Source: CAVZVZ01 sp963778895
GTDB lineage: Bacteria; Actinomycetota; Acidimicrobiia; Acidimicrobiales; Acidimicrobilacustridaceae
NCBI GenBank assembly: GCA_963778895.1
Contig: CAVZVZ010000002.1
Location: forward strand, 186,001-250,000
Direction: 5' to 3'
Length of the DNA stretch: 64,000 nucleotides
The position numbers and the translations under genes are program-made. How positions within the stretch are numbered: the first letter of the stretch is position 1; every line of letters starts with the position of its first letter. Positions 28,844 through 38,719 of the stretch are shown one piece after another. The notes below the pieces were generated by a model. It was given only the letters and a program-made list of their open reading frames with translations. It did no database searches and had not been told where the DNA came from.

Positions 28844-29753
28844 ATGGCCAGATTGTGTGAGGGCCGGGTCTGCATCATCACCGGCGCCGGTCGCGGCATC
28901 GGCCGAGAGCACGCGCTGATGTTGGCCGAGCACGGCGCCAAGCTCGTGATCAACGATCTCGGCGGTTCGATGGACGGCGAGGGCGCCTCGGGCGGTCCCG
29001 CCCATGATGTGGCAGCCGAGATCGTCGCCGCCGGCGGCGAGGCGGTGGCCAACACCGACGACATCTCCGATTGGGCGGGTGCCGGCCAGTTGGTGCAGCA
29101 GGCGGTCGACGAGTTCGGTCGACTCGATGTTCTCGTGAACAACGCCGGCATCCTGCGCGATCGCATGCTCGTCAACATGACCGAGGCCGAATGGGATGCG
29201 GTCATCCAGGTGCACCTGAAGGGCACCGCGGCGCCGTCGCACCATGCGGGTGCTTACTGGCGCGAGCAGTCGAAAGCTGGTGAGGAGGTCGACGGGCGCA
29301 TCATCAACACCTCGTCGCCATCGGGTATCTACGGCAATCCGGGCCAGACCAACTACGGGGCGGCCAAGGCAGGCATCGCCGCGTTCACCGTAATCGCGGC
29401 GATGGAGCTGGCGCGGTACGGCGTCACGGTCAATGCCATCGCGCCGGCCGCGCTCACCCGCATGACCGAGAACCTCGGGATGGGCCAGGTGTCGGATGAG
29501 GCGAAGGAACAGATGTCGCCACGGTGGATCGCGCCGATCATCACGTGGCTGGCCTCGTCCGAGGCTCGAGGTGTCACCGGTCGCGTGTTCGACGTATCGG
29601 GGCGCCGGCTCGGCGTGGCCGAGGGTTGGCACATCGGTCCATATGAGAAACCGATCGACGATCCGACCCGGCTCGGGCCGCTGGTGGAGGATCTATTGGC
29701 CAAGGCCCGTCCCAACGCCGACATGTTCGGCGGCGATCGCGCTGACCGAGTAG
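28844..29753 (+). CDS. SDR family oxidoreductase (3-hydroxyacyl-CoA dehydrogenase-like)
   Basis: It is a close structural counterpart of the SDR at 9125: GRVCIITGAGRGIGREHALM, VINDLGGSMDGEGASGGPAH, NNAGILRDRMLVNMTEAEW, NTSSPSGIYGNPGQTNYGAA and KAGIAAFTVIAAMELARYGV. Length is about 303 residues. The forward frame runs on without a stop past 29760, so a one-base change near 29735 is assumed, ending ALTE at 29753, before the RBS (GGGAGA) of the next gene. It sits directly upstream of a MaoC hydratase, giving the hydratase plus 3-hydroxyacyl-CoA dehydrogenase pair of an MFE-2-like pathway. Confidence 0.9.
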
Positions 29754-29766
29754 GGAGAGACGACCG

Positions 29767-30612
29767 ATGCCCATCAATCCGGAAGCCGTTGGGAGCAAGG
29801 GCGATCCTCTCGAGCACTCGTGGGGCGAGAAGGACGTCATGTTGTACGCGCTCGGTGTGGGTGCCGACACGTCCGAGCTGCAGTTCACGACCGAGAACAC
29901 GAGCGACACACCCCTTCGGGTGTTGCCCACCATGGCGGTGGTGCTCGGAGCCGGCTCGCTCGGTGTCATGGGCAAGATCGGCCCCTTCAACCCTGCGATG
30001 CTCGTGCACGGTGAGCAAGCCATCGAGCTCTTCGACGAGATCCCGGTGTCGGGCCGGGTCAGCACGGTGGGCGAGATCACTGGGATCTGGGACAAGGGCA
30101 AGGGTGCGGTCGTCGTCAGCGAGTCGTTGTCGACCGATGTGGCCAGCGGAAAGCCCTTGTTCAAGAACACGATGTCCGCGTTCATCAGGGGCGAGGGCGG
30201 ATGGGGCGGCGACCGAGGACCGTCAGGGCCTCGCAACGTCGCACCCGAGCGTCAGCCCGACCATCAGGTCACGTACCGCACCCGCGACGATCAGGCCCTG
30301 ATCTATCGATTGTCGGGCGATCGCAATCCGCTGCATTCCGATCCCAAGTTCGCCGCCATGGGTGGGTTCGATCGCCCGATCCTGCACGGGTTGTGCACGT
30401 ACGGATTCACGGGGCGGGCCCTCGTGCATGCGCTCTGCGACGGCGATCCCTCACGCTTCAGCTCGATGGAGGGTCGCTTCTCGTCGCCGGTGATGCCCGG
30501 TGAGGCCTTGACCGTGAAGATGTGGGCCGATGGGGGCGAAGCGATCTACCAGACCCACGGTGAGGACGGCCGAGTCGTGATCGATTCGGGACGCGTCACC
30601 TACTCGTCGTAA
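29767..30612 (+). CDS. MaoC/hydratase-2 double-hotdog dehydratase
   Basis: It is a 281-residue (R)-specific enoyl-CoA hydratase 2-like protein and intact. The N-terminal hotdog (WGEKDVMLYALGVGADTSEL, LPTMAVVLG) lacks catalytic residues. The C-terminal hotdog holds the hydratase motif YRLSGDRNPLHSDPKFAAMG with its Asp-His pair, followed by GFDRPILHGLCTYGFTGRAL. It starts at ATG 29767 behind GGGAGAGACG. The neighbouring SDR and wax ester synthase suggest peroxisome-like beta-oxidation or polyester metabolism; the substrate is not defined. Confidence 0.93.
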   Translation: MPINPEAVGSKGDPLEHSWGEKDVMLYALGVGADTSELQFTTENTSDTPLRVLPTMAVVLGAGSLGVMGKIGPFNPAMLVHGEQAIELFDEIPVSGRVSTVGEITGIWDKGKGAVVVSESLSTDVASGKPLFKNTMSAFIRGEGGWGGDRGPSGPRNVAPERQPDHQVTYRTRDDQALIYRLSGDRNPLHSDPKFAAMGGFDRPILHGLCTYGFTGRALVHALCDGDPSRFSSMEGRFSSPVMPGEALTVKMWADGGEAIYQTHGEDGRVVIDSGRVTYSS

Positions 30613-30628
30613 CGACGTCGGTATCGCC

Positions 30629-31487
30629 ATGGAGGCTTCCTACGCCCGCCGGATCTGGCAGCTGATGGAGACCATCCACGCGGTCACATACTTCGCCGAC
30701 GAATGTCGTCAGGCCAACACCAATGTCGGTCTGAAGGGGTTCTGGATGGGCTACTTCGCGTCGCCGCGCCGCCCCAATGGGCGAGGTCGCTCCTGGCGTG
30801 GTGACGGCCACGTTCTTCAACTTCCACGACGACATGGTGGCGCGGGCGCTTCCTGATGCGTGGGAGTTCGCGTCGGTCGATGAAGTGCTCGACGCGCGCC
30901 AGGCGGCGGCGGCAGGCGTGTTGCGGCGATTGGTTCCGGACATCGAGGACATCGCCGACTCCATACTCACCCTGCTGTGGCGCGTGCTCGACGCCGCCGA
31001 GCCGGGAGGCCACCCGCTCTTCGCCGCAAACCGCGATCTCGAGGATCCCGAGGACATCGTGGCCGAGCTCTGGCAGGCGACGACCACGTTGCGCGAACAC
31101 CGCGGCGACGGTCACGTGGCGTGTCTCACGGCCGAAGGAGTGGGTGGCTGCGAAGCTCACGTGCTCTTCGCCGCGACCGAGGGCACACCGCCCGAGTTGC
31201 TGCAGCAGAGTCGCGGTTGGTCACCGGAGGAATGGGCCGAGTCAGCACGGTTCCTGCGCCAGGCCGGATTGCTCGACGCCGAAGGAGAGGCGACCGAACG
31301 GGCGTATCGCTTGCGCGAGAAGCTCGAACGCCGCACGGACGAGCTGGCGGTCGTACCTTTCAGTGCGTTGACCGACGATCAGCAGGACCGGTTGCTCGAG
31401 GTGTTGGCCCCCGCAGCCGGCGTGATCGTCGAGTCGGATCTCATACCCTTCCCGAACCCGATCGGATTGCCGCCGGTCACGCTGTGA
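30629..31487 (+). CDS. SCO6745/SalK-family protein (one frame break)
   Basis: It is about 286 residues and belongs to an actinobacterial family of unknown biochemistry. The N-terminus reads YARRIWQLMETIHAVTYFAD, ECRQANTNVGLKGFWMGYFA; after a shift near 30775 comes VVTATFFNFHDDMVARALPD, AWEFASVDEVLDARQAAAAG and the winged-helix-like C-terminus GWSPEEWAESARFLRQAGLL. It begins 16 bases after the MaoC gene and could be the last gene of the SDR-MaoC operon. Family members occur near secondary-metabolite genes; no function is claimed. Confidence 0.82.
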
Positions 31488-31524
31488 CCCCGGGCCTCAA
31501 TAACGGAGGCTGGCAATCAGGGCA

Positions 31525-31938
31525 CTAGGTGGGCCACGGGTTGTCGACGACGCCGAGTTGGATGAAGAGTCCAAGCTTGTCGGCGCCGATCCACTCCCGG
31601 ACGACCTTGTCCCCGTCGAAATGCATGATGGTGACCACCCACTCGTCCACGGCCCGCCCGGTGGCGGCCCGTCCCACATAGCCACCTGTGTCGGTCCCCC
31701 GGAAGGCGGCCCTCAACACGACCGTGTCGCCCGCCACGATCAGCTCCTCGACATCGATGTGCAGGTCGGGGAAGGCCTCGTGATAGCGGCGGATGGGCTC
31801 GACCCTCGCCGCCGGGCCGCTCCCGAAAGGGTTGCCGTAGTTCTCGGCGTAGAGATCAGCGGCGGCGTCGTAGTTCCGCCGATTCCAGACCTCCTCGACG
31901 AACGTACGCACTTGCATCTCACGTTCTACGGCGTCCAT
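31525..31938 (-). CDS. SnoaL-like / ester cyclase family protein
   Basis: The 137-residue protein has the NTF2-like cone fold. Features are VRTFVEEVWNRRNYDAAADL, RRYHEAFPDLHIDVEELIVA, GDTVVLRAAFRGTDTGGYVG and VTIMHFDGDKVVREWIGAD, which match SnoaL-like polyketide cyclase/hydrolase-type proteins. The start is ATG 31938. It is the last gene in the reverse-strand run after nucS (39-base gap). Many such proteins are small hydrolases, isomerases or binding proteins, so the activity is open. Confidence 0.85.
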   Translation of the reverse strand: MDAVEREMQVRTFVEEVWNRRNYDAAADLYAENYGNPFGSGPAARVEPIRRYHEAFPDLHIDVEELIVAGDTVVLRAAFRGTDTGGYVGRAATGRAVDEWVVTIMHFDGDKVVREWIGADKLGLFIQLGVVDNPWPT

Positions 31939-31977
31939 CACCGACAGCACACTATTGCCGTGAGGCCAGCGGAGTCG

Positions 31978-32638
31978 TCAGAACAACTTCAGTACGTTCG
32001 ACTCGATGCCGCGGAGCTCGTCGTAGTCGACCTCGACGCACTCGATGCCGCGGTCGGCCGCCAACACCTTGGCTTGCGGCTTGATCTCTTGGGCGACGAA
32101 CAAACCGCGCACGGGCCGTAGGTTCGGATCGCGGTCGAGCCGTTCGAGATAGCGCGCCAGTTGCTCGACGCCGTCGATCTCGCCCCGTCGCTTCACCTCC
32201 ACGGCGACGGCGGCACCGGCATGGTCGCGACACAGCAGATCGACGGGGCCGATGTCGGTGGGGAACTCCCGACGCACCAGCCGAAAGCCGTCACCCAGGC
32301 GATCAGGGTTGGCGGCGAGCAACTCCTGCAGGTGAGCCTCGACGCCGTCCTTCTGCAACCCCGGATCCACGCCGAGGTCGTGCGCGACATCGCTCAGGAT
32401 CTCCTCGATCGTGATGGTGAGCGTCTCACCCTTGGGGTTGGTCACCACCCATTCGCCCTCGTTCTCGACGAGGCGGCACGGCGCGGTCATCCAGTTCAAG
32501 CGGCTTGTACGCGCCGCCGTCGCTGTGGATCGAAACGCAGCCGTCGGACTTCACCATCAGCAGCCGGGTGGCGAGCGGGAGGTGAGCGGCCAGCCGACCG
32601 GCGTAGTCGACCGAGCAGCGGGCGATGACGAGGCGCAC
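31978..32638 (-). CDS. nucS: Mismatch-specific endonuclease NucS (one frame break)
   Basis: NucS cleaves mismatched DNA and replaces MutS/MutL repair in many Actinobacteria and Archaea. The ~220-residue product starts at GTG 32638 with MRLVIARCSVDYAGRLAAHL (binding domain) and LATRLLMVKSDGCVSIHSDG. A frame slip occurs near 32495, then CRLVENEGEWVVTNPKGETL. The nuclease domain shows the PD-(D/E)xK site: FPTDIGPVDLLCRD and VAVEVKRRGEIDGVEQLARY. The C-terminus NVLKLF resembles the beta-clamp-interacting tail of the family. It lies 34 bases after a nucleotide-cyclase gene on the same strand. Confidence 0.93.
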
Positions 32639-32672
32639 GTGGAGGAGGCTAGGCCGTTGCCGGCGGTCAGCC

Positions 32673-34474
32673 TTACGTCGGGTCGGCGACTCGCCGGAGG
32701 AGGTACATCGGAAGGCGCCCGTGATTCTTCGCCGCCGGCACGATCCCGACGTACTGGCACGACCAGCGCCCCTGACCCTCGAGCTCGGCCACCGCCGCGA
32801 ATGGGTGGGTGACGTACACCTCGCCTTCGGGCGTACCCGGCTCGACGCGCGCCAGCGCGCGTCACGTTGGCGCCCATGTAGGACAGTTCGTTCGTGAAGG
32901 GGTCGCGTTCCTCGTACACGGGCCCGACGTGGGCACCTATCCGCATACCGCGGAGCGGGTCGAGGCCCATCGCGCCCAAGTCGAAGGCCGCCATGGTCTG
33001 TTGCAGGCTCACGGCACAGTCCGCGGCGGTGTCGACCGACGCGAAGGCGAGGTGGATTCCGTCGCCCCAGGTCCGCCGCAAGAGCACCGCGTCACCGAAC
33101 CGGTCGACCGTGCGGGCGAGGCCGGTCATGACGACATCCATGAATACGGGCATCTGGAGATCGGTGAGCGTGCTGAAGCCGGCGATGTCGCCGAAGAGCA
33201 CGGCGCGCAGCTCGCGTCGGCGACCGGTGCGCGCTGTCGTGGGCGTCTGCGACCGGCACTGGCGGCGCCGAGGGCGGACCGTCGTCGGGACGCGACGAGA
33301 TGATCACGGTCGACCGGCCCGTGGTGGACCAGGTCCGCACGTCGGCAGCCGTGCCCGCGATCCCGTGTGCGCCGACGTCGCCATCCCAGACGACGAGCTG
33401 CGTGCACTCGGCCTCGAGCAACCGTGATTGGCGCAACGCATCGCCCATGGCCACGGCGGAGCAAAGTTGGAACGGCACATCGTCGCCGATGTGCGGGCCG
33501 TCGGCCGCGTACGAGACGGTGGCCGCAGCTTGCAGGCACCGGTCGAAGCGGTCGACCCAATCGGCCCCGGCCTCCGCCACCGACGCCTCGACGAAGTCGG
33601 CCACGACGAACGGCAGCACGACGTGGAGCTCGACACCGCGTGCGAGCAGCGCCTCGGCGATCAGGATGTCGCCGCCCGAGGCCAACGAGCCGTACGCGAA
33701 CGCGGGTTGCAGCTCGTCGAGCCGCGCCGCTATGGCCGTGGCCACGTCGGGCTCGTTCGACGCGGGGAACCGGCCGTGCTCTTCGGGTGCCGTCACACGG
33801 TGACCGGCATAGTGCACGACGGGCGGGTTCTGGAGCGCGTCGAGCATTGCGGTGTCGGCCCCGACGAGCTGGCAGATCAACCGGAGCTGGCGGCGAGTGG
33901 TGGCTCGTTGGGCGTACGCGCCGTCGGATGTCGACGCCGCGGTCTTCACGAGCGCGTCGGCTGCCTCCACGTCGTGCAGGATCAGTGCCGCCTCGGCTCG
34001 AGTGGCGACCGACCAGTAATCGTCCCCGGCGGCCAGCTCGCCCGCATGCCCGGCGAGCTGTCGAGCACGCGTGAGCTCGCCCGCGACGAGCCACATCGTC
34101 GCGGCGTTGATGCCGGGATAGGAGCCACCATGGCGTTCGAACGCGTGCTGGTAGCGCTCGGCGGCAATGGTCGCCAGGGACGTTCGGTCCTCGCCCCGCG
34201 GACTCAGCGCCCGGTCTTTGGCGATGCGCGCGAACAGTGCATCGATGTCCTCGGCCAACCGGCCCGTTGCCCCGCGTTGCGCGCCGCGGTCGAGGCCGAG
34301 GCCCAGGAATTGATCCTCGGCGCGATCGGTGGCTCCCGAACGTGCCAGAGCGAGCACGGCGAGGTAGGCGATCTCGATGTCGTCCGGTCGGGCCGCGAGG
34401 TCTTGCTGCGCCTCGTCGTAGGCCAGGAGGAACTCACCGCGTGCGACGAGGTCGCGGAGCGTTTCGGTGCTCAC
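32673..34474 (-). CDS. TPR-sensor / SLOG-like / class III nucleotide cyclase fusion (two frame breaks)
   Basis: The product is about 600 residues in three parts. Residues ~1-240 are an alpha-helical TPR-like region with the segment GGSYPGINAATMWLVAGE, typical of the TPR-S/TRAFs-binding-like sensors found with nucleotide-signalling domains. Residues ~245-400 look like a Rossmannoid SLOG domain (VVHYAGHRVTAPEE, YGSLASGGDILIAEALLARG, ELHVVLPFVVADFVEA). The C-terminal class III cyclase has the metal Asp in VLFGDIAGFSTL, the second in TWGDGIHLAFAS, and the Asn/Arg pair in YMGANVTRAA plus R. The base-selecting lysine is not obvious, so cAMP or cGMP is open. Frames break near 33240 and 32865. GTG 34474 is one base after the TIR-gene stop. 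Confidence 0.85.
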
Positions 34475-34475
34475 G

Positions 34476-37400
34476 TCAGCTGCCGGCGGGCCATTGCGGG
34501 CAGGCCGGCGCACCGGCGGTGGTGAGGAACCGGGCCCGCTCGTCCGCGGTGAGGTTGCGCCCGGCCAGCGCGCAGGCCTGATCGGCCAGCACATCGCCAT
34601 CGACGACGAACCGGAATACCGACCCGCCGTCAACGAGGAGTGCGGCGGTCGAGTCCTTCGTGAAGGTCATGTGGCCGATGAACCCGTCCGCCGGGAGCAA
34701 CCGGCCCGGCTCGCCGATGGGTGAAAGGGAGGCCGCATCGAGGAGTTCGCCGGCGGCGTAGACGAACCTGCCGTCCGGAGCGACCGCGATCGGTGACTCG
34801 AACACGTAGGTCGCGAAGGTGCTCAACGACGTCGAGTGCGAGGCCAGGAGCTTCCAGGTCGACGTGTCGAAGACCTCGGTCGTGGCCAGCGTGTCTCGCG
34901 AAACGCGGTACAGCTTGGTGCCGGTGGGGTCGAACGCGGAGGCGTCGCTGAAGCCTGTTGGCGTGGAGGGCAGCACGGTGACGAGCTGGCCGGAGGCGAT
35001 GTCGAGGATCGCCCCGACCACGTCGACGTAGCGGCCGTCCGGGCTGACGCTCACATCGGACTGGTCGTAGAGGCCGCCGCTGACCGTGAACTGGCCGATC
35101 TGATGGTCGTCCTGGAGGTCGATCACGCGGAGATCGGTGTTGCCGAAGCCCAGGATCGCTGCATAACGGCCGTTTGGCGAGGAGGTGAGGTAGTCACCGA
35201 ACAACGTTGCGCCGAACGCGTGGCGGTCGACGTCGTACCGGCGGATCGTGCGAACGGAGTAGTCATCGATGAACAACGTGCCACCGTCGGGAGAGAACGC
35301 CAGGCCGGTGACGAGGCCCCCGGGCGCCGTGATCTCGTCGACGACATGGCTGGTACCGAGATCGACGATCTGCACGAGGGCGTCGTCGTCCGGCGAGACG
35401 ACGGCCACCACGTCGCCTCGCGGACTGATCGCATGGACACCGACGTAGCCGCCGTCGTGCGTCGGCAGGTGCGCGATGGTGCCCGGCCGCAACACGCGTG
35501 CGACGTCCCAGATGGCGACGACCCCGTTCGAGTCGGCGATCGCCACCTTGCTGCCTGCGCCGAAGTACTTGCGTTGATTGCCCTCGCCCGGCACCACGTG
35601 GGCTGCTCCGTCGGGCGACCAGAGGACCATCGTCGTCGGCGAGTAGCCGAAGCCGATGAGGACGGTGCCCGACGTCGGGTCGAACACCGAGTCCGTGACG
35701 TTCGAGGCGCCGCGTCGCACCTCGATCCACTGTCCTGCGTGCAGATCGAAGACACCGAACCGTGCGCTGTCGGCGCTGGCCCCGGGCAGGAGGGGCGTGT
35801 GCTGATACGCGACGGTTTCGTTCACACCGTCGGCACTGGCGACGCCGGCGTTGTGCCCTTCGAGCGGGCCCACATGGCGGGCGCCGTTGACCTCGACGAG
35901 GTCGGTCTCGAGGCAGGTCGACCCACCCGTCACGAACCACTGGCGCTTCGGACTGATGGTGAGGTCGGTGGCGCAATCGGCCACGGATGCGGTGGCCGGC
36001 GTGCCGGGCCCGTGCACGGTGAGCGAGCCCGGCTGCAGTACCGCGATGACGTCGCCCCCAGGTCCGGCGGCGACACTGCGGATCGGCGCCCCTGATGTCG
36101 GCACGGAGTCGACGATCGAGCCGTCGGCGACGTCGTAGAGGTTCACCTCACCCGCGTGTTGGCTACCGACCACGACCGCGCTGGTCGGATCGAACGCGGG
36201 GATCGTGAAGGTGCCCACGGACGGGGTATAGAGCGAGATCGTGAGATTGGGTTGGTCGAGGGGCCAGATCTGGAACTCGCCGGGGGCGGCGAAGACGAGC
36301 AGGTGCCGACCATCCGCCGAGAAGTCGGGGTTGGTTCGCGCCTCGCGGACGGTCGCACCACCCGCGCCGAGCGCCGAGGGCAATCGGCCCGGGCGTTCGC
36401 GAAGCAAGGTGCCCGTGCGCGCGTCGACCGTGGCGACGGTCGGTACGCAATCATCGGCGCCCGCCGGAAGGCAGGTCTGGATCGCGGCGTACTCGTGGTC
36501 GTCCGAGAACTCGACGCGTCCCTCCTTCACCGGTTCGTACCCGAGCACGGGAACGCCCGTGTCTGCGTCGACCACCGTGACGCCGAGGATGTCGGGAGGG
36601 AGCGGGGCGTCGGGGTCGACGATGCCCTGCGGAACGATGGTGCGTACGAACAGGAATCGTCCCCCCGCGCCGAACGTCGGCTCGGCGGCGAAGGGTGCCG
36701 CGACCGTGAAGGAGCGAGGCGCCGGCCCGGTCGGTTCGGCACTGGGCCAGACCGAGACGTGGATCGAGCTGTCTTGGTTCCAGGCCACCGTCGCGAAGCG
36801 CTCGTTGCCGGGGCTCACCGCGACGAATGGCGTCATGCCGTTGCCGCCCGAATCGACGTTCACGAGTCCGTCGAGCCCAGCGCCATCGGCCTGCAGGATG
36901 TCGAAGAGCGCCGCGTCCGGCAGCCGGGTGTCGGACGCGGCCCGCCGCTGGGCTTCGGCGGCGAGTAGAAGGGCGATGTCGATCCTGGTCCCGAGCTGAT
37001 CCTGGGCCAGCGCGGCCAGCCGGCTGGCGTCGAGGTTCGCGGCTTGGGCTGTCAACGTGTCGTTGGCCTGGGTGAGTTGGCCGTTCGTGGAGGCGAGCTC
37101 CTGGTTGGTCGCGTCCAGCGCGTCGTTGGAGGTGGCCAGCTCCTGGTTGGTCTGGTCGAGCTGGCTGTTGGTGGTCGCGAGGTTGGAGTTCGCCTCGTCG
37201 AGCGCGCTGTTCGTGCTCGAGAGCTCATCGTTGGTCGCGGCGAGCTGTTCGTTGGCGACGCCGGCGGCGCGCCGTTGCGCCTCGGCATTGGCGGCGTTGC
37301 GATCGGACTCGGCCACGTGTTCGCGTCGGCTTGGTTGCGTTGCTGGCTGGCGTCGGCCGCACTGGCGTCGGCTTCTCGTTTGCGCTGTTGTGCCTCGTCC

Positions 37401-38130
37401 GCGCTCGCCAGCGCGAGAGCCGCTTGACGGTCGGCCTCCCCTTGCCGCGTCTACTGCCGCTTGCTCACTCGCGCGCGCTTCATCGGCCGAACGCACCGCG
37501 ACGAGGGCGCTCGCGATGGACGCGGTGAGCAGCAGCAGCAGCAGCGCGACTGCTCCCCACGCGATACGTAGAGTGCGTCGGTGCTCGCGTACGTCCTCAC
37601 CCTCGAGGTCGTCCTTCGCGAGGCCGTGCATGGGCGCGGCCAGCTCGGCGACCTGGGCGCGGAATCGACCGTTGTGCAGATCGAGCTGGGCGTCACTGCG
37701 GGCCCAGCGCATGTCGATGTGTCGAGGTTCTTCGGTGAACACACCCCGGAGCGCGAGTGGCACCGCGGTGCATGCCGCCCAGTTGAAGTCACCCGCGGCC
37801 TCGTCCCACGCCCACTCGCCCTCGGTCAGCACGGGAAGGACGCGGCTGGGGATCGTGGTTGGTGCACCAGTACTCGACCTCGCGACCCACCCATTCCGAC
37901 TGTGCCGCGTCCGGAGACGCGAGCAGCACGAACCATTCGGTGTCGTCGAGGGCATCGGTGATCGAGGACCAGAGACCCGGGTTGGCGGAGAGTGCGGTCT
38001 CGTCCCGGAAAACGCGAAGAGCACGACGTCGCCACCACGGCTTGGCGAAACGTCCGAGAGCCTGTTGCAGGCGGGGGGCCAACAGACCATCCCCCGCGTG
38101 CGAATAGGAGATGAACGCGTCGTACGCCAT
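34476..38130 (-). CDS. TIR - transmembrane - heptad coiled coil - beta-propeller protein (frame breaks)
   Basis: It is a large protein of about 1,215 residues. Residues 1-~130 are a TIR domain: YDAFISYSHAGDGLLAPRLQ, RVFRDETALSANPGLW, WFVLLASPDAAQSEWVGREV, with a Glu in the WxxxE position used for NAD cleavage in active TIRs. One TM helix follows (WGAVALLLLLLTASIASALV), then about ten heptads of the form LxxTNxx (ATNDELSSTNSALDEANSN and on), then LAQDQLGTRIDIALLLAAEA, and a long WD40-like propeller (GVHAISPRGDVVAVVSPDDD, GLAFSPDGGTLFIDDYSVRT, SVSPDGRYVDVVGAILD). Frames change near 37850, 37440 and 37320. It is the first gene of an operon with the cyclase fusion. The topology (cytosolic TIR, propeller outside) is inferred. 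Confidence 0.87.
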
Positions 38131-38215
38131 CGCCGTCCCGCTTTCGCTCCACCACCCGCGCCGCCCTGGCACAGGGTGCCAGAAGGCTAGGCCAAACGAC
38201 CCAACGCGAATGGGG

Positions 38216-38684
38216 CTAGTCCAGCACCAGCTCGATCTCGTCGCGGATCGCTATGCCGTCGTGCTCGACCGGGATCGACGGCTTCAGATCGCGACGGGAT
38301 TCGTCGACCGCGCCCGGCCTGCAGATCGCGCAGCCGGAAACCGAGGCGCTGATAGAAGCGGAGTGCATCGATGTTGTCGTTCGTCGTCACGACCCAGATC
38401 GGCAACGACACCGCTTCCAGCATCCGGCGCACCAGTGTCGAACCGATTCCCTGGCCCGGCGCGAAGGCCCACAGGTAGGTGAGTTCGGTCGAGCCGTCAC
38501 GATCGACGCGCCAGAGCACCACACCGATCGGGCCGTCACCACCCTCGGCGACCAGACCGTCGCCGGTGAGCACGTCGATGAGTTCGCCCCGCCGCGCTTG
38601 TAGATGCCCGGCGCCGTACCCACCGCTGATGCGCTCCTCGAGCCACGAACGATCCTTCGGCTCGACATAGGGCCGCAGGTCCAT
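38216..38684 (-). CDS. GNAT family N-acetyltransferase (one frame break)
   Basis: It is a small acetyl-CoA-dependent acyltransferase of about 155 residues. The fold shows GDGPIGVVLWRVDRDGSTEL, LTYLWAFAPGQGIGSTLVRR (acetyl-CoA pyrophosphate loop QGIGS), MLEAVSLPIWVVTTNDNIDA and LRFYQRLGFRLRDLQAG. A shift near 38320 yields DLKPSIPVEHDGIAIRDEIE and the ending LVLD at 38216, the common ...DEIELE-type tail of this subfamily. The substrate is unknown. It is divergent from a PPOX-family gene 35 bases away. Confidence 0.86.
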
Positions 38685-38719
38685 GCCTCAGTGTCACACG
38701 GCCAGGCGAAACTGAGGGG

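Noticed and set aside
37050..37270. Degenerate 21-bp repeats as a CRISPR-like element
   Set aside because: They encode the heptad coiled coil of the TIR protein and vary at codon third positions.
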